DNA of 64,000 nucleotides from Buddleja alternifolia (lineage: Eukaryota; Streptophyta; Magnoliopsida; Lamiales; Scrophulariaceae): NCBI GenBank assembly GCA_019426215.1, contig CM033406.1:635001-699000 (forward strand). Direction: 5' to 3'. Below are positions 53,762-64,000 of the stretch, one piece after another; the stretch's first letter is position 1; each line of letters starts with the position of its first letter. A program made the position numbers and the translations under genes. A model generated the notes under the pieces. The model had not been told where the DNA came from and made no database searches. It was given only the letters and a program-made list of their open reading frames with translations.

Positions 53762-54845
53762 GACGATGTTAGCAGAGTCCAAGCTGCCTCAAAGGTTTTT
53801 GTCCAAAGCTATCAATACCGCTTGCTACACTCAAAACCGGTGTATGATCAACAAGCAACATGAGAAGACTCCATATGAGTTGTGGAAGGGACGTAAGCCT
53901 AACGTTTCATATTTTCATATATTTGGTTCAAAATGTTTCATTCATAATAGTGGATCCCAAAATCTAAGGACATTTGATCCTAAAGCGGATGAGGGAATCT
54001 TTCTAGGCTATGCCAAAAATGGAAAGAGTTTTCATACCCTAAATAATATCAAATCGAAGGTTGAAGAATCCATTCATGTTGTGTTTGATGATGCTAACCA
54101 AGAACCGAGTAAGGTTAATCCTGATGATGTAGGAATTGAAGATCTTACCCAACAAATGTCACAAATCAATATTGGTGATGACAGTGATGATGATGAGGAT
54201 GATGAGATCTTTGTGCCCAATCCTAAGATTACTCGTGAGGTTATCAATGATGATACTATGAGAATCGCTGATGATCATGAAGAGAATGATCATCAAGAGC
54301 AAATTGAAATTGTGAATGATGTAGTGACTGCGCAAGAGATAAATGAGGGTCAAACGATTGATAATCAAGAGTCTCTCAACCCGTTCCAACCAGATCGTAA
54401 ATGGCTTAGAGATCATCCACCAGAGCTAGTTATTGGAGATATTGAAGCACCTGCTAGAACTAGGGCCGCTACAATCAATGAGGCCATGTTAGTAAGCTTT
54501 CTATCTCAAATGGAACCGAAGAAATTGGATGAAGCGCTCAGTGATTCAACTTGGGTAAAAGCGATGCAAGAAGAGCTTAACCAATTTGAGAGAAGCAAGG
54601 TTTGGAAGCTAGTACCAAGACCAACTCACCAAGGAGTTATTGGAACTAGATGGGTCTTTAGAAACAAGATGGATGGAGATGGCATTGTGGTAAGAAACAA
54701 AGCCAGATTAGTCGCTCAGGGTTATTGCCTAGAAGAAGTTATTGATATTGATGAGACGTATGCACCAGTAGCCCGTCTTGAAGCGATTCGGATGTTCTTA
54801 GATTTTTCGCATTTAGCAAGTTCACAGTGTACAAAATGGACTTGA
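53762..54845 (+). pseudogene. Sirevirus integrase C-terminus and RT N-terminus
   Basis: Continues the integrase cut at 29562: MLAESKLPQRFLSKAINTAC, KTPYELWKGRKPNVSYFHIF, FDPKADEGIFLGYA. A long acidic linker (DDSDDDEDDEIFVPNP) leads to RT: ALSDSTWVKAMQEELNQFER, WVFRNKMDGDGIVVRNKARL, ETYAPVARLEAIRMFL. A frameshift near 54800-54830 separates it from the next part. Open for about 360 codons, the best preserved coding stretch of the Sirevirus. Confidence 0.9.
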
Positions 54846-55702
54846 AGAGTGCATTCCTGAATGGTAAAGTCCAAGAAGAAGTATATGTGGAGCAACCGCC
54901 AGGATTCATCAACAACCATGGGAAAAGTATGGTCTACAAATTGGATAAGGCACTTTACGGCCTTAAACAAGCACCAAGAGCATTGTATGACACTCTCTCT
55001 ATCTTTCTTATAGGTAAAGGCTTTTCAAAAGGCAGCGTTGATACAACGTTATTTAAAATTACCCATAATGAAGATATTCTCTTAGTACAAATTTATGTTA
55101 ATGATATTATATTTGGTTCTACTAATAAGCGATTGTGTGAGAAATTTTTGAAAATGATGCAAGATCAATTTGAAATGAGCATGATGGGTGAATTAACTTT
55201 CTTCTTAGGATTACAAATTAGACAACTCCCTAATGACATATTTATTAACCTAGCTAAATATACAAGAGATATGATTAAGAAATTTGGTTTGGAAAATGCA
55301 TCATGTTCAAAAATTTCAATGAGCCAAACGCTTAAGTTAGATAAAGATGAAAATGGGAAGAAAATTGATATCACTAACTATAGAGGTATCACTGGATCAC
55401 TTCTTTATCTTACCGCTAGTAGACCTGATATTATGTTTTTGTTATGCATATGTGCACGATTTCAAGCTGATCCAAAAGAATCACACTTAATTGCTGCAAA
55501 GAAGATCCTTAAATAGCTGAAAGGCACACAAAATGTGGGCTTATGGTATCCGAGGGACTCTCCTTTTGAACTAATTGGTTATTCAGACGCAGATTTTGAA
55601 GGATGCAAAATAGATTGATTTCTAGGTGTAGTAAGAAACAACAATCCATAGCAACTTCTACCGCTAAGGCATAATATGTAGCCGCTGGGAGCTATTGTGC
55701 AC
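54827..55702 (+). pseudogene. Sirevirus RT C-terminus and RNase H, broken
   Basis: Continues RT: MDLKSAFLNGKVQEEVYVEQ, YGLKQAPRALYDTLSIFLIG. The catalytic motif at 55094-55105 reads YVND, not YVDD, i.e. one catalytic Asp is Asn. Thumb and connection: GELTFFLGLQIRQLPNDIFI, YRGITGSLLYLTASRPDIMF. A TAG at 55514-55516 is followed by an RNase H remnant (IGYSDADFEGC) with an internal deletion and further stops, ending around 55702 where LTR sequence of copy B begins. Confidence 0.9.
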
Positions 55703-56153
55703 TTATCACAACTAAGAGTTGTGTGTTCTGCTTCTCTCTTCTTTTTCTCTCCATCTCTTTCGCAAGCACTTATTCCAACTCATGTGTTGAGTACAAAGAA
55801 CACTAAAATATATTCCTACCCTTTTTCTCATAAGCCAAAATTTGATATTCTCTTAGCTAGCACTGGTGGAGATAATCGAGGGTGTGAGCTAAGGTGTGGA
55901 TAAACTCAGACGCGCAACACTTGGGATGCTAGGGCAAATCCATCCCAAGAAGTGTAGCAGGGAGTTTCTTAAAAGGACGTTGTTGTTTTAAGTCTTCAAG
56001 AGGTAAACACGAGAAAACTTATCTTTAGGATAGTTTTGAGTTCGATGGTACTATGTCTACCTAGCCCTAATTTCGGGAGTGCCGCTTTAATTTTTAAATT
56101 TGTATCTCCCATTGCGCCGGCATCCCCGGAGGATACCATTGCCAATCGCAACT
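55703..56153 (+). repeat. Copia copy B 5' LTR, last part
   Basis: Aligns with 62970-63421, from AACTAAGAGTTGTGTG to the LTR end. About 1.4 kb of the LTR between 24200 and here is missing. Confidence 0.87.
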
Positions 56154-56154
56154 A

Positions 56155-56167
56155 TGGCATCAGAGCC
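56155..56167 (+). other. Copia copy B primer-binding site
   Basis: TGGCATCAGAGCC, one base off the tRNA-iMet site TGGTATCAGAGCC, right after the LTR end. Confidence 0.8.
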
Positions 56168-58503
56168 AAGGTTTTGACATGGCTCGGATTCTTTATCTGT
56201 GTTTATGTTTATGTGATTTAAATTTGTTTTACCATATGTAAAATGGATTAGATTTTCTAATTTTAATTTTTGAATCAATTAAAATTGTTGAAATCCGAAA
56301 ATTGATTTGGATTTGAAAAATAGATTTTTGAAATCTGAAATTGCGTTTATCGTAAATCTGAGGAATTGGGAATTTGGATCAAAGGTTGCGCGAATAGTAG
56401 CTGTTCGGACATGGCAGAGGAGCCGCCGAACAGCCTCCGTTCTTGCAGCTACATGTGGCAGGCTACGGCATTGAGCACACCATCACACAAGACACGCGCA
56501 AACAGCACGTTCACTGTACACGCAGCGGCTGCGCGTTACAGAGAACAGCGCTATTTCGTGCGTCCGCCACCACAGGCGGTGTCACAAGGTTGCGACGCTG
56601 CCGGATTTGGCGGCACTATTGCTCGTGGGGGGAACTGGATGTTGCCCCATCTAAATTTGGGATGCCGTTAATGGAGGCCCACCTAGGGTTTAGACACTAG
56701 GGTTTTTTCTATTTTTGATAAATTGCATTTTGGCCCTTTAGGGCTATTTCGTAATTTTATGTTATGGGTTTAAAATGCAATTGAATATGTTTTTTGGGCT
56801 TGGGCCTAAAAATAGACTTTTCAAAAACATGAGTTTTTATTATATTTTGCAATGACGAAATAAAATTCGTATTTTATTGACTTTCGAAATTAGAATAAAA
56901 TTGAATTTTTGAAATTGGCCTCTTTGAAGAAATGGATTTTTTCATGGGTTTTCATTTAAATTTTGAAAGAACGAAATAAAATTGTTATTTTATTAACTTT
57001 CGATATTAAAATGAAATTGAGAATTTTGAAATTTACGGCCTTTGTGAATAAATGAAGAGGTGTACTTCTTCATAGACTTTCAAAGAATATGAGTTTTATT
57101 TGAATTCCAAGTATGAGATAAAATTAGTATTTTATGGACTTTGAGAATTGAATCAAATAAGTAAGTTTTTTAAATTGGGTTTTTTCTGATTAAATGAAAA
57201 GTGGACTTTTTCGTTAGTTTTTCAAAACGTGTATTTATTATTTAGTTCTTGGAAAATTAATATGATATTAATTGATTCCAAGAATAGAATAATATTAGAG
57301 TTTTGGAAATTGAATTAAGTTTCGGATTAATGGAAGATTATGATTTTCCATAGGATTTTCTGAAATTTATTTTTGGGAAAATAATTAATTGGTCCACTAA
57401 TTTAATTAGACTATCTTTAATTAAAGTCGGTAAATTTATGTTTATGAAAGCATGATGCGAGCATGTATTATGTGATTATGTTGTGATCCAGGTCGAGCCA
57501 TAAACTAGTCGTTTTAATTTGAGGCGTGCATGCCATGTTTTTATTTTATGGACATGAGATGGTGAGGTTTCCTTTTCAATTGTATTGTTGTAATTTGAAG
57601 CTGGAGATGAAGAGATCTTGAAGACAAAGTTAGAGACGTCCAAGCTCGAGGAGCTATGAAGACCTTAGTATAGGGTTCGGGTCCTTAGATTAGATTGGTC
57701 AACACCTTGATGGCTCGGGGTGTTTTTACGATTGGCTTGACTTGGGTCACATTTACCGATTTATGTATAGCATGCTCATTGTTATTTATCGTTAATATAT
57801 TGTATATGATATGCTGTGTTGCATGATCACCTAAGAAAGATAAATAACTGAAAATAGTGAGACCTTCCATGTGAAAAACCCCAGATTAAAATATTACGTC
57901 CATACATGGATAAATCGGGGAACCAAAAGCTCCTTTATTAGATCCAGTGCCTTCCATCAATTAATGTGAGAGGGAATAGCGCAGGCTTGTCATCATTGTC
58001 TCACCAGTCGTGGAATGGTGGCAAGTCAAGTGTACTAATCACACATTTAACCATTCTATATAATCTAGAAATTATATTAGAAGAGCACACGGGTTTCAGT
58101 TTTGCTACGGAGTCATCCATGAGACGTGGGACCACCTGGCTACTGTTGTCCTATGAGAATTTTATGGGTTAGACTTAAACGCAGACTAGTGTACGGTTGC
58201 ATCGTGTTCTCGGCACGTACATGAAATGTGAGGCAAGCATCTTGAGAATCACCTCGATGTGGATGGGGCCATCGCACCTGATCAAATGTTACTTCCCATT
58301 GTCTTACAAGTCATGGAATGAGGTCAGGACATTTGACGCTCAAGCCCGCTGGAAATTGTTACGTTTCCTGTCTTCTATCAGCGGGGTGATGGAATTCGAA
58401 AAGCAGTGGGAGCACACGTGAAGTTAAAAATCTTATAATTTCACGTGGATATGATCTATGATTGAATGCTAATGCTTTTCTATTTTCGCAAAGTAACAAT
58501 CAA
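56168..58503 (+). other. Copia copy B long untranslated leader
   Basis: 2.3 kb between primer site and gag without a convincing gene. It contains several loosely similar AAAATTG/TTGAATT blocks with repeated 'ATAAAATT.GTATTTTAT' phrases (about 56860-57140), suggesting old internal duplication. A short GC-rich open frame at about 56366-56700 has no recognisable features. Confidence 0.6.
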
Positions 58504-59144
58504 ATGGCTAAAACTCCACTATTGGTAATCCTTAAAACTAATAAGCTAAATGGCCCGAACTTCCCCGACTGGTACCACAACCTCAATATTGTGCTGCAAT
58601 TTGAAAGTCTTGACTATGTCTCAACTCAGCCTATTGAGCTTCCTGCACCTGAGGCAAGTGCTCCAAGGGCTGCTCGTGATGCGGATGAGAAACGGAGCAA
58701 AGACAATATCTATGTGCGTTGTCTCATTCTGTCCTCCATGACTAATGAGTTGCAGAGGCAGTCTGAAACTGTGGAACACGCATCAGAAATCATTGCTACA
58801 CTGGAAGAGTTGTACGATGTTAAGACATGTCGTGAGAGATTTGTTATCTCTCAAGAGATGTTTAGAGCTAGCATGACTGAAGGAACGTCGGTTACTGACC
58901 ATGTGTTGAGAATGATTGCCTTGGTAAACAAACTTAATGATATGGAGGTGTCGATAAATCCTGACTTGGCTATTAATTTAGTCCTTCAGTCGCTCTCTCC
59001 TGCCTACAATCAGTTCGTAGTGAATTTCAACATGAACCAGCTGGTTGCCATTATTCTGGAGTTGTTAGACATGTTGTGCGCTGCTGAGGCAACGGTGCTA
59101 AGCATGTGCTGCTTGTTGACACTTCTTGCTTTTGATAATAATAA

Positions 59145-59175
<31 letters not shown>

Positions 59176-59540
59176 AAGAAGAAGAAGAAGAAGAAGAAGG
59201 AAGAAGGAGGAAGAGGAGGAGGAAGGAAGAAGAGGAGGAAGAAGGAAGAGGAGGAAGAAGGAGGAAGAGGAGGAGGAAGGAAGAAGAGGAGGAAGAAGGA
59301 AGAGGAGGAAGAAGGAAGAAGAAGGAAGAAGAAGGAAGAGAACGAAGAAGAAGAGGAAGAAGAAGGAAGAGGGCGAGGAAGCGGACGAAGAAGAAGAGGA
59401 AGAAGAAAGAAGAGGACGAAGAAGAAGAGGAAGAAGAAGGAAGAAGACGAAGAAGAAGAAGAAGAAAGGGAATTGCTTTAACTACAAGAAGAAGGGACAC
59501 TAGAAAGATCAATACCCTGAGCCTCCTCATGAGAGCACTA
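58504..59540 (+). pseudogene. gag: Copia copy B gag with expanded GAA repeat
   Basis: ATG at 58504 gives MAKTPLLVILKTNKLNGPNF, a copia Gag start. The core is well kept (EIIATLEELYDVKTCRERFV, LVNKLNDMEVSINPDLAINL). The frame changes near 59080-59100 before the linker. That linker is a roughly 330-bp GAA/GAAGGA repeat, all Lys/Glu/Arg/Gly codons. It ends in a zinc-knuckle remnant CFNYKKKGH followed by a TAG, and its second Cys is Tyr as in copy A. No protease follows. Confidence 0.87.
59143..59470 (+). repeat. (GAA)n / (GAAGGA)n microsatellite in gag
   Basis: About 330 bp of almost pure purine on this strand: a perfect AAG run first, then interrupted GAAGGA repeats. The homologous site in copy A (about 19050-19110) is a short Lys-rich linker, so the expansion is specific to this copy or its source. 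Confidence 0.95.
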
Positions 59541-61317
59541 AAGGTTCATTTTTTGTAAAGATAACTTGTTAGTTAATTGTGTTTCTTAAGTGTTATGACA
59601 CTGTAAGGGTACTCACTTATGCAATAGATTGCAGATGGTGAGAAGAAGCAAGGAACAAAGAAATGAGGTCGTGGTCCTGAAGATGCCAAGGAAGCATTTT
59701 TTGTGGCTGTGGCTGAAGGACAAGAAATTATTTATTTGTCGTTTTTAATTATGAGACAATGTTTTTGAAGAATGTTTTTAAATTAATGTTATGAACCATG
59801 TTTTTCTCTACTTTGGTTTATGGGTGGAGATTTGATGTTTTCTTAAAATACGTTTTATTATTTATGGTTCGATAATTAATTCTTATAACATGCTATCTTC
59901 ACAACACTTGACTCATATGACACAACAAATGTATACATTGATCTAGTTGCCAAGGTAATAACCTAGGCAAGCATATTAATCTATTGGACATAGAATAATG
60001 AGTGTAACCTTAAATTGATCACATAAGAGATGTGACATGTAAACCACACACGTCAATGATGTGAGAGGTATTGCTTATGTCAAGCAAACATTAGGAGGAA
60101 TTGAGGATTGGTGATCCTTTTGTCCCGTGTTTACGACTATCCTAAGGAAACTTATGAATATCATGTTCGTTACACCTTGAAACAAAATGGATCGTTTCAT
60201 AATATCCTAACTTCAAGGTGAAGGAGTTCTTTTATGAAAGAATGAGGATCGTAATGGAAACTAAATACTCGATAAACATAAACACCACTGGCAGCTAAAA
60301 TGAATAGACTAGTAAACCTATAAACCTATGAACACAAGTTCCATACCCTTTGAGCAAAAAAATGCTAACGGGGGATGTGACGAAAGAGGTCTTGACAAGT
60401 AATGGAAGTCGGCCTAAAGCGTAACTCCTTCAAAGATTGATCTATGGATTGAATCTTTTCAGAAACTTAAGTTCTAAAGGTTAATAGGTATACAACTGGC
60501 TTGTTAGTATCATATGTTAGCAACGTTACATGAGTAATGTACATGTGATCATCATCTCAATTTTCCAAAATGGACTTGAAAGGGAATAGCAGCCCAATTG
60601 CACGAGATAGCAATATGTGCGGGCCATTGGGTTGCTATAACCCCTTCTTTGTCCGAACAGATAGATGATATGTTGACTAAAGTTCAACATGGAAAAATCA
60701 AAGGAGATTCTTCCTGTAAAAGCATAACCAAAAGGTATATGCATTTCTATGAGTTAAAATTAGTGTTGACTAATACATCTTATGTATTGAGTCGAACGCC
60801 TAATTGATCCAATGGATTGGATTGGTGTTGTTTACGTAAAAACAACATGGGAAAATTGGAACTAGAATCTCTAGTCTTAAGATATGAACTTAAGTGATGA
60901 TCAAAGATTTGTTTTATGCCAAGTGGAAGAGTAAGAGCTAAGGAAGTCTCTTGAGAAAAGACAAAGGATAACTCTACCATTTATATCGTGCATAAGAATG
61001 CGGCGATAAAAGGTATCTAGGTAAGTGAACCCATCTTATGAATAAGATGAGGTTCTACCAATCGAATATCAAGTACAAAAGTACTATGATTATCAATAAG
61101 GTTGTAAGCTCTTGAAAAAGAACGAGGTCTCACCTACTGTCTGGAAATACCAAGTGGAGAGATGAATAAGAGATTATTTTATCAGTGTTGACGTTCGAGT
61201 GGAACAAGTCAACTCGATGGAAAACGTGGAAAATCCATTTCACCTAAACCCTTGAGTAGGAGCTGTGTACAAAAGGTCATGGACCTGTGTGGGAACATTA
61301 ACAGTAGGCTCTTGGGT
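59541..61317 (+). other. Copia copy B region from gag to PPT, no pol
   Basis: Stop-rich 1.8 kb colinear with copy A (19216-19899 plus 22041-23113). A short segment near 60655 reads DDMLTKVQHGKI, reminiscent of the end of copia RNase H (ADMLTK), suggesting pol was lost by internal deletion. Confidence 0.6.
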
Positions 61318-61328
61318 AAGTGGAAGAT
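61318..61328 (+). other. Copia copy B polypurine tract
   Basis: AAGTGGAAGAT immediately before the LTR start TGATAG. Confidence 0.82.
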
Positions 61329-62617
61329 TGATAGTGTTGTATGCCCGACGAGCCATATATTGGCTTAAAACACTGGATTATAAACACTGTGTCAGTCTTA
61401 TCATTTAGATTATATCAAAACTATAGGAATGCGTCTTTATTGTCGACTACTTAGGGAGTATAGATAAAGATCCCATATATTACATATGATTAGGTGATGC
61501 GGACGGGATACCTATGGAATTCTCTCAAAGACCGTAATCCTAAAATACGTTCCAAGTCATAGAGGCTGTGAGATGTGGGATATCGCTGGCCTTGCCAAGA
61601 CTTGTTCATGCATGTAACTCTCCCAAGAGGTTGACGTGTTCCATTGTCGATGGCTAGTACATGTATGAAGATTCATACTTTGGGTGAGCATGGAATTGAA
61701 CAACCCCGTAAAAATTCCTCGTTAGTGTTGTCGAACTTGGAGTCCTTGCGTTTCATAGTGAGAGATAATCCTTAGACTTGAAATGTCATTGGAAAGGGTA
61801 CTACCCACTATACTTCCGATATGCACGTGTATGTTCTGTATAGTCTGGTAGTACAGCGGAACAAGTGGCAGTCGAAAGGGATTCATCCAGGGTCACGAGT
61901 ACCTGGTATTTCCTATGTTGTTGAGTGAAACAGAACGATCCATAAAAGTCTTTGGCCAGAGCATAGTCTTATAAGAGGGATTGGTGATCCCTGCTTAGAA
62001 AACCGGATCATTATTGGAACCAACATTGTCATAGTTTTCAAGGCTACTAGGGTTTCGACCGTCACCAAGCCCTAAGTCTTAGACGGCAAAAAAATGAAGG
62101 GATTCGACTCACTCAAGGATCAAAATCTGGATAGGTTTACTTTTCATCGTTAACATCTTGGAAGTCATGGCGACGTTGCCCACGACCGATAGGTGCCTTG
62201 GGTTAGTTGTTGAAATTAATCCAAGGCCTAGTTAATTATTATGAATAACTAAACTAGCTTATGGAAGGACTTATTGCTAGCTTGTTAATGAGCCTAAGGG
62301 GTCACACACAAACTTAGTATAGTACCTATTGACTAGTTAATTCTTTGTGAATTAATGGAGATATTAATTAATTGGAATTAATTAATCGAAAAAAAGAATA
62401 AATTAAGTGGTCTTAATTAATAATAGTTTTATAATTAAATATTGGAATATTAAATTGGAAAAGACTAGTTAATTAATTAGTGGTCTAATTAATTAATATG
62501 TGAAAGAGGAAAATAAATAAATAAATAAATATATATATATATATACACACACATGGGGTGTGTATGTGTATGGATTTGGTGGATGATTTTATCTTGTTCA
62601 TCAAGTCTATGTATATG

Positions 62618-62649
<32 letters not shown>

Positions 62650-62903
62650 TTATAATATATTTGATAGATCTATTCTAATTAATTGGTTGACTAATTATAT
62701 GGAAAGATCTTACTTGATGAGATATGATATCAAATATATGGAAATATTTAATTAGTTGGAAAGTATCCAATTAATTAAGGAAGATTAATAAGAGTTTAAA
62801 AAAAAAATCCTATTTAATATTATATATATATATATATATACGCGCACACGCTATATATAAACATATAGGTGTCGCGTGTGTGTGTTTAGGTTACCTTTGG
62901 TGA

Positions 62904-62941
<38 letters not shown>

Positions 62942-63421
62942 TAACATTGAAGGAATTAATTAATTCACCTATCAAAACTAAGAGTTGTGTGTTCTTTTTC
63001 TCTCTTCTTTTTCTCTCTATCTCTTTCACAAGAACTTCTTCCAACTCATGTGTTGAGTACGAAGAACACCAAAATATATTCCTACCCTTTTTCTCATAAG
63101 CCAAAATTCGATATTCTCTTGGCTAGCACTGGTAGGGATAATCGAGGGTACGAGCTAAGGTATGGATAAACTTAGAGGAGCAACACTTGGGATGCTAGGG
63201 CAAATCCATCCGGAGAGGTGTAGTAGGGAGTTGTTTAAAAGGACGTTGCTATTTTAAGTCTTCAAAAGGTAAACACGAGAAAACTTATCTTTAGGATAGT
63301 TTTGAATTCGATGGTACCATGTCTATCTAGCCCTAATTTCGGGGGTGCCACTTTAATTTTTTTTAATTTGTATCTTCCACTGCGCCGGCATCCCCAGGGG
63401 CTTCCACTGCCGATCCCAACA
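61329..63421 (+). repeat. Copia copy B 3' LTR (2093 bp)
   Basis: Start identical in form to 24003; end GATCCCAACA followed by TSD CATTC. The middle is AT-rich with several dinucleotide runs. Confidence 0.92.
62510..62945. repeat. AT/TA-rich microsatellite cluster in LTR
   Basis: (AAAT)n then (AT)n and (AC)n near 62515-62555, (TA)n near 62615-62650, 62819-62842 and 62904-62937. Simple-sequence expansion within the copia LTR. Confidence 0.9.
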
Positions 63422-64000
63422 CATTCTAGGTATGGTCTTGTAAACTTAATGAAGTACAAGTCTAAATCTATTGAATGGTTCAAATAATTCAAGGCCTTAA
63501 TTGAAAACCAAACTAGCAAACGTATTAAGACACTCCAATCAGATCGAGGTTGGGAATAAATGAGTGTCGAGTTTGGTGAGTTCTTATGAAAACGCAGCAT
63601 AGTATTACAGTTGACTTCTCCAGCAACTCCACAACTCTATGGGGGTGGCTAAGTGATGAAACAGAACTTTATTAGATATGGTTCATTCAATGCTCAGCTT
63701 ACAGGCACACATATTGAATAGATGTCCATCTAGGTCTATTCCTAAAACTCCTTATGAGATATGGAGTGGAAAGACACCTAGTCTTAAACACATAAATATA
63801 TGGGGTATCCCATCCCATGTGAAGAAGATAAAGATAGAGAAATTGGAAAAAAGATCCTTGAAGAGACGTTTCATTGGCTTCCTAGATGATTTGATGGGAT
63901 AACTCTTTTACCTGCACGATGATCAGAGAATTATTATAGCCTTATAAGATTTCTTTCTCAAAGATGAATTCATTCGAGAAAGAGGTGTGGGAAGAAAGAT
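63422..64000 (+). pseudogene. Copia integrase continuation (host of copy B)
   Basis: Resumes the integrase split at 24002: YGLVNLMKYKSKSIEWFK, then TLQSDRGWE (second catalytic Asp region), TSPATPQLYGGG near the expected Glu site (decayed), then LNRCPSRSIPKTPYEIWSGK and RRFIGFLDDLMG. Stops and shifts occur at about 63485, 63560 and 63650. Runs to the window edge. Confidence 0.85.

Larger units (their letters stand above)
24201..55702 (+). mobile_element. Sirevirus-lineage copia, 3' truncated and nested
   Basis: Own sequence: 24201-29562 and 53762-55702. LTR start TGTTAGAAATTTC with TTTTGATGATAACAA, a phrase common in Sirevirus LTRs; long coiled-coil Gag extension; copia order protease, integrase, RT, RNase H. 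The 3' LTR is missing: RNase H sequence joins copy B LTR directly at 55702/55703, so one deletion removed the Sirevirus end and part of its host LTR. Confidence 0.85.
24003..63421 (+). mobile_element. Copia copy B: gag-only copia hosting a multi-element nest
   Basis: Flanked by CATTC at 23998-24002 and 63422-63426; both LTRs begin TGATAGTGTTGTATGCCC and the 3' LTR ends CCCAACA. The flanks together read through a copia integrase gene. Own sequence: 24003-24200, 55703-63421. It has a primer site, leader, gag, 1.8 kb of non-coding sequence, PPT and 3' LTR, but no recognisable pol, so it is non-autonomous. About 1.4 kb of the 5' LTR was lost at 55702/55703. Confidence 0.88.

Noticed and set aside
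56366..56700. Possible host gene in a GC-rich stretch
   Set aside because: Two overlapping short frames without recognisable domain, lying in the copia leader; base composition alone suggested it.
59051..59530. Poly-Ser/Leu frame on the minus strand
   Set aside because: It is the complement of the GAA microsatellite in gag.
62510..62945. AT-dinucleotide runs as a replication origin or matrix attachment site
   Set aside because: Ordinary microsatellites in an LTR; nothing else supports such a role.

Overview
This window reads as intergenic heterochromatin of a flowering plant, most likely a eudicot. I recognise no host gene, tRNA or rRNA. Essentially every base can be assigned to LTR retrotransposons of both plant superfamilies (Ty3/gypsy: Athila, Tat and a chromovirus-like LTR; Ty1/copia: a Sirevirus and several related copia families), plus one hAT-type MITE. 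Almost all reading frames are broken, so the annotation is mainly one of pseudogenes, LTRs and cis-acting sites. Family assignments come from protein motifs and priming sites read by eye; no search was run.

Left third. 1-3688 is a stack of copia LTRs nested in one another. 3689-11694 is Athila-1 (+ strand; 5' LTR, tRNA-Asp-type primer site, decayed gag, protease, RT, RNase H and integrase, then a non-coding 3' region). Its distal part is lost at or near the insertion of Athila-3. Athila-3 (11695-17920, - strand) is the one structurally complete element: two 1607-bp LTRs, 5-bp TSD TGGGC, almost no coding capacity, LTRs about 99% alike. 17921-24002 holds a copia primer site and LTR fragment, a decayed gag-only copia (copy A) carrying a perfect 2141-bp solo LTR (TSD AGAAT), and the first half of a copia protease/integrase gene.

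Right two thirds are a six-level nest resolved by target-site duplications. The copia integrase gene (23363-24002 plus 63422-64000) is interrupted by gag-only copia copy B (24003-63421, TSD CATTC). Its 5' LTR holds a Sirevirus (24201-55702, itself carrying a hAT MITE with TSD CTTGAGAG). The Sirevirus integrase holds a solo copia LTR (29563-53756, TSD ACTAG). That LTR holds a Tat element (29703-52118, - strand, TSD AATAT). The Tat element holds a truncated Athila-2 (31793 to about 41600, - strand), an inverted copy of part of the neighbouring Sirevirus polymerase (41591-42156), and a chromovirus-like LTR (48966-52030).

The most interesting signal is non-coding and shared by the Athila elements. 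(1) Arrays of 14-bp CG-rich palindromes (core CGCC-TR-GGCG) sit at a strict 22-bp or about 50-bp spacing in three places of Athila-1 and Athila-2: just upstream of the TATA box in the LTR, inside gag, and after pol. Athila-3 has a different palindrome in the same LTR position and with similar spacing. (2) Every polypurine tract, terminal and internal, is preceded by an 18-20-nt hairpin whose stem sequence differs between elements while the pairing is kept. (3) Two tandem 6-nt-loop hairpins follow pol in all three elements, with one covarying base pair. Athila-3 has lost pol but keeps the hairpins and the LTR palindromes, which suggests that these are cis-acting parts of the replication or expression programme.
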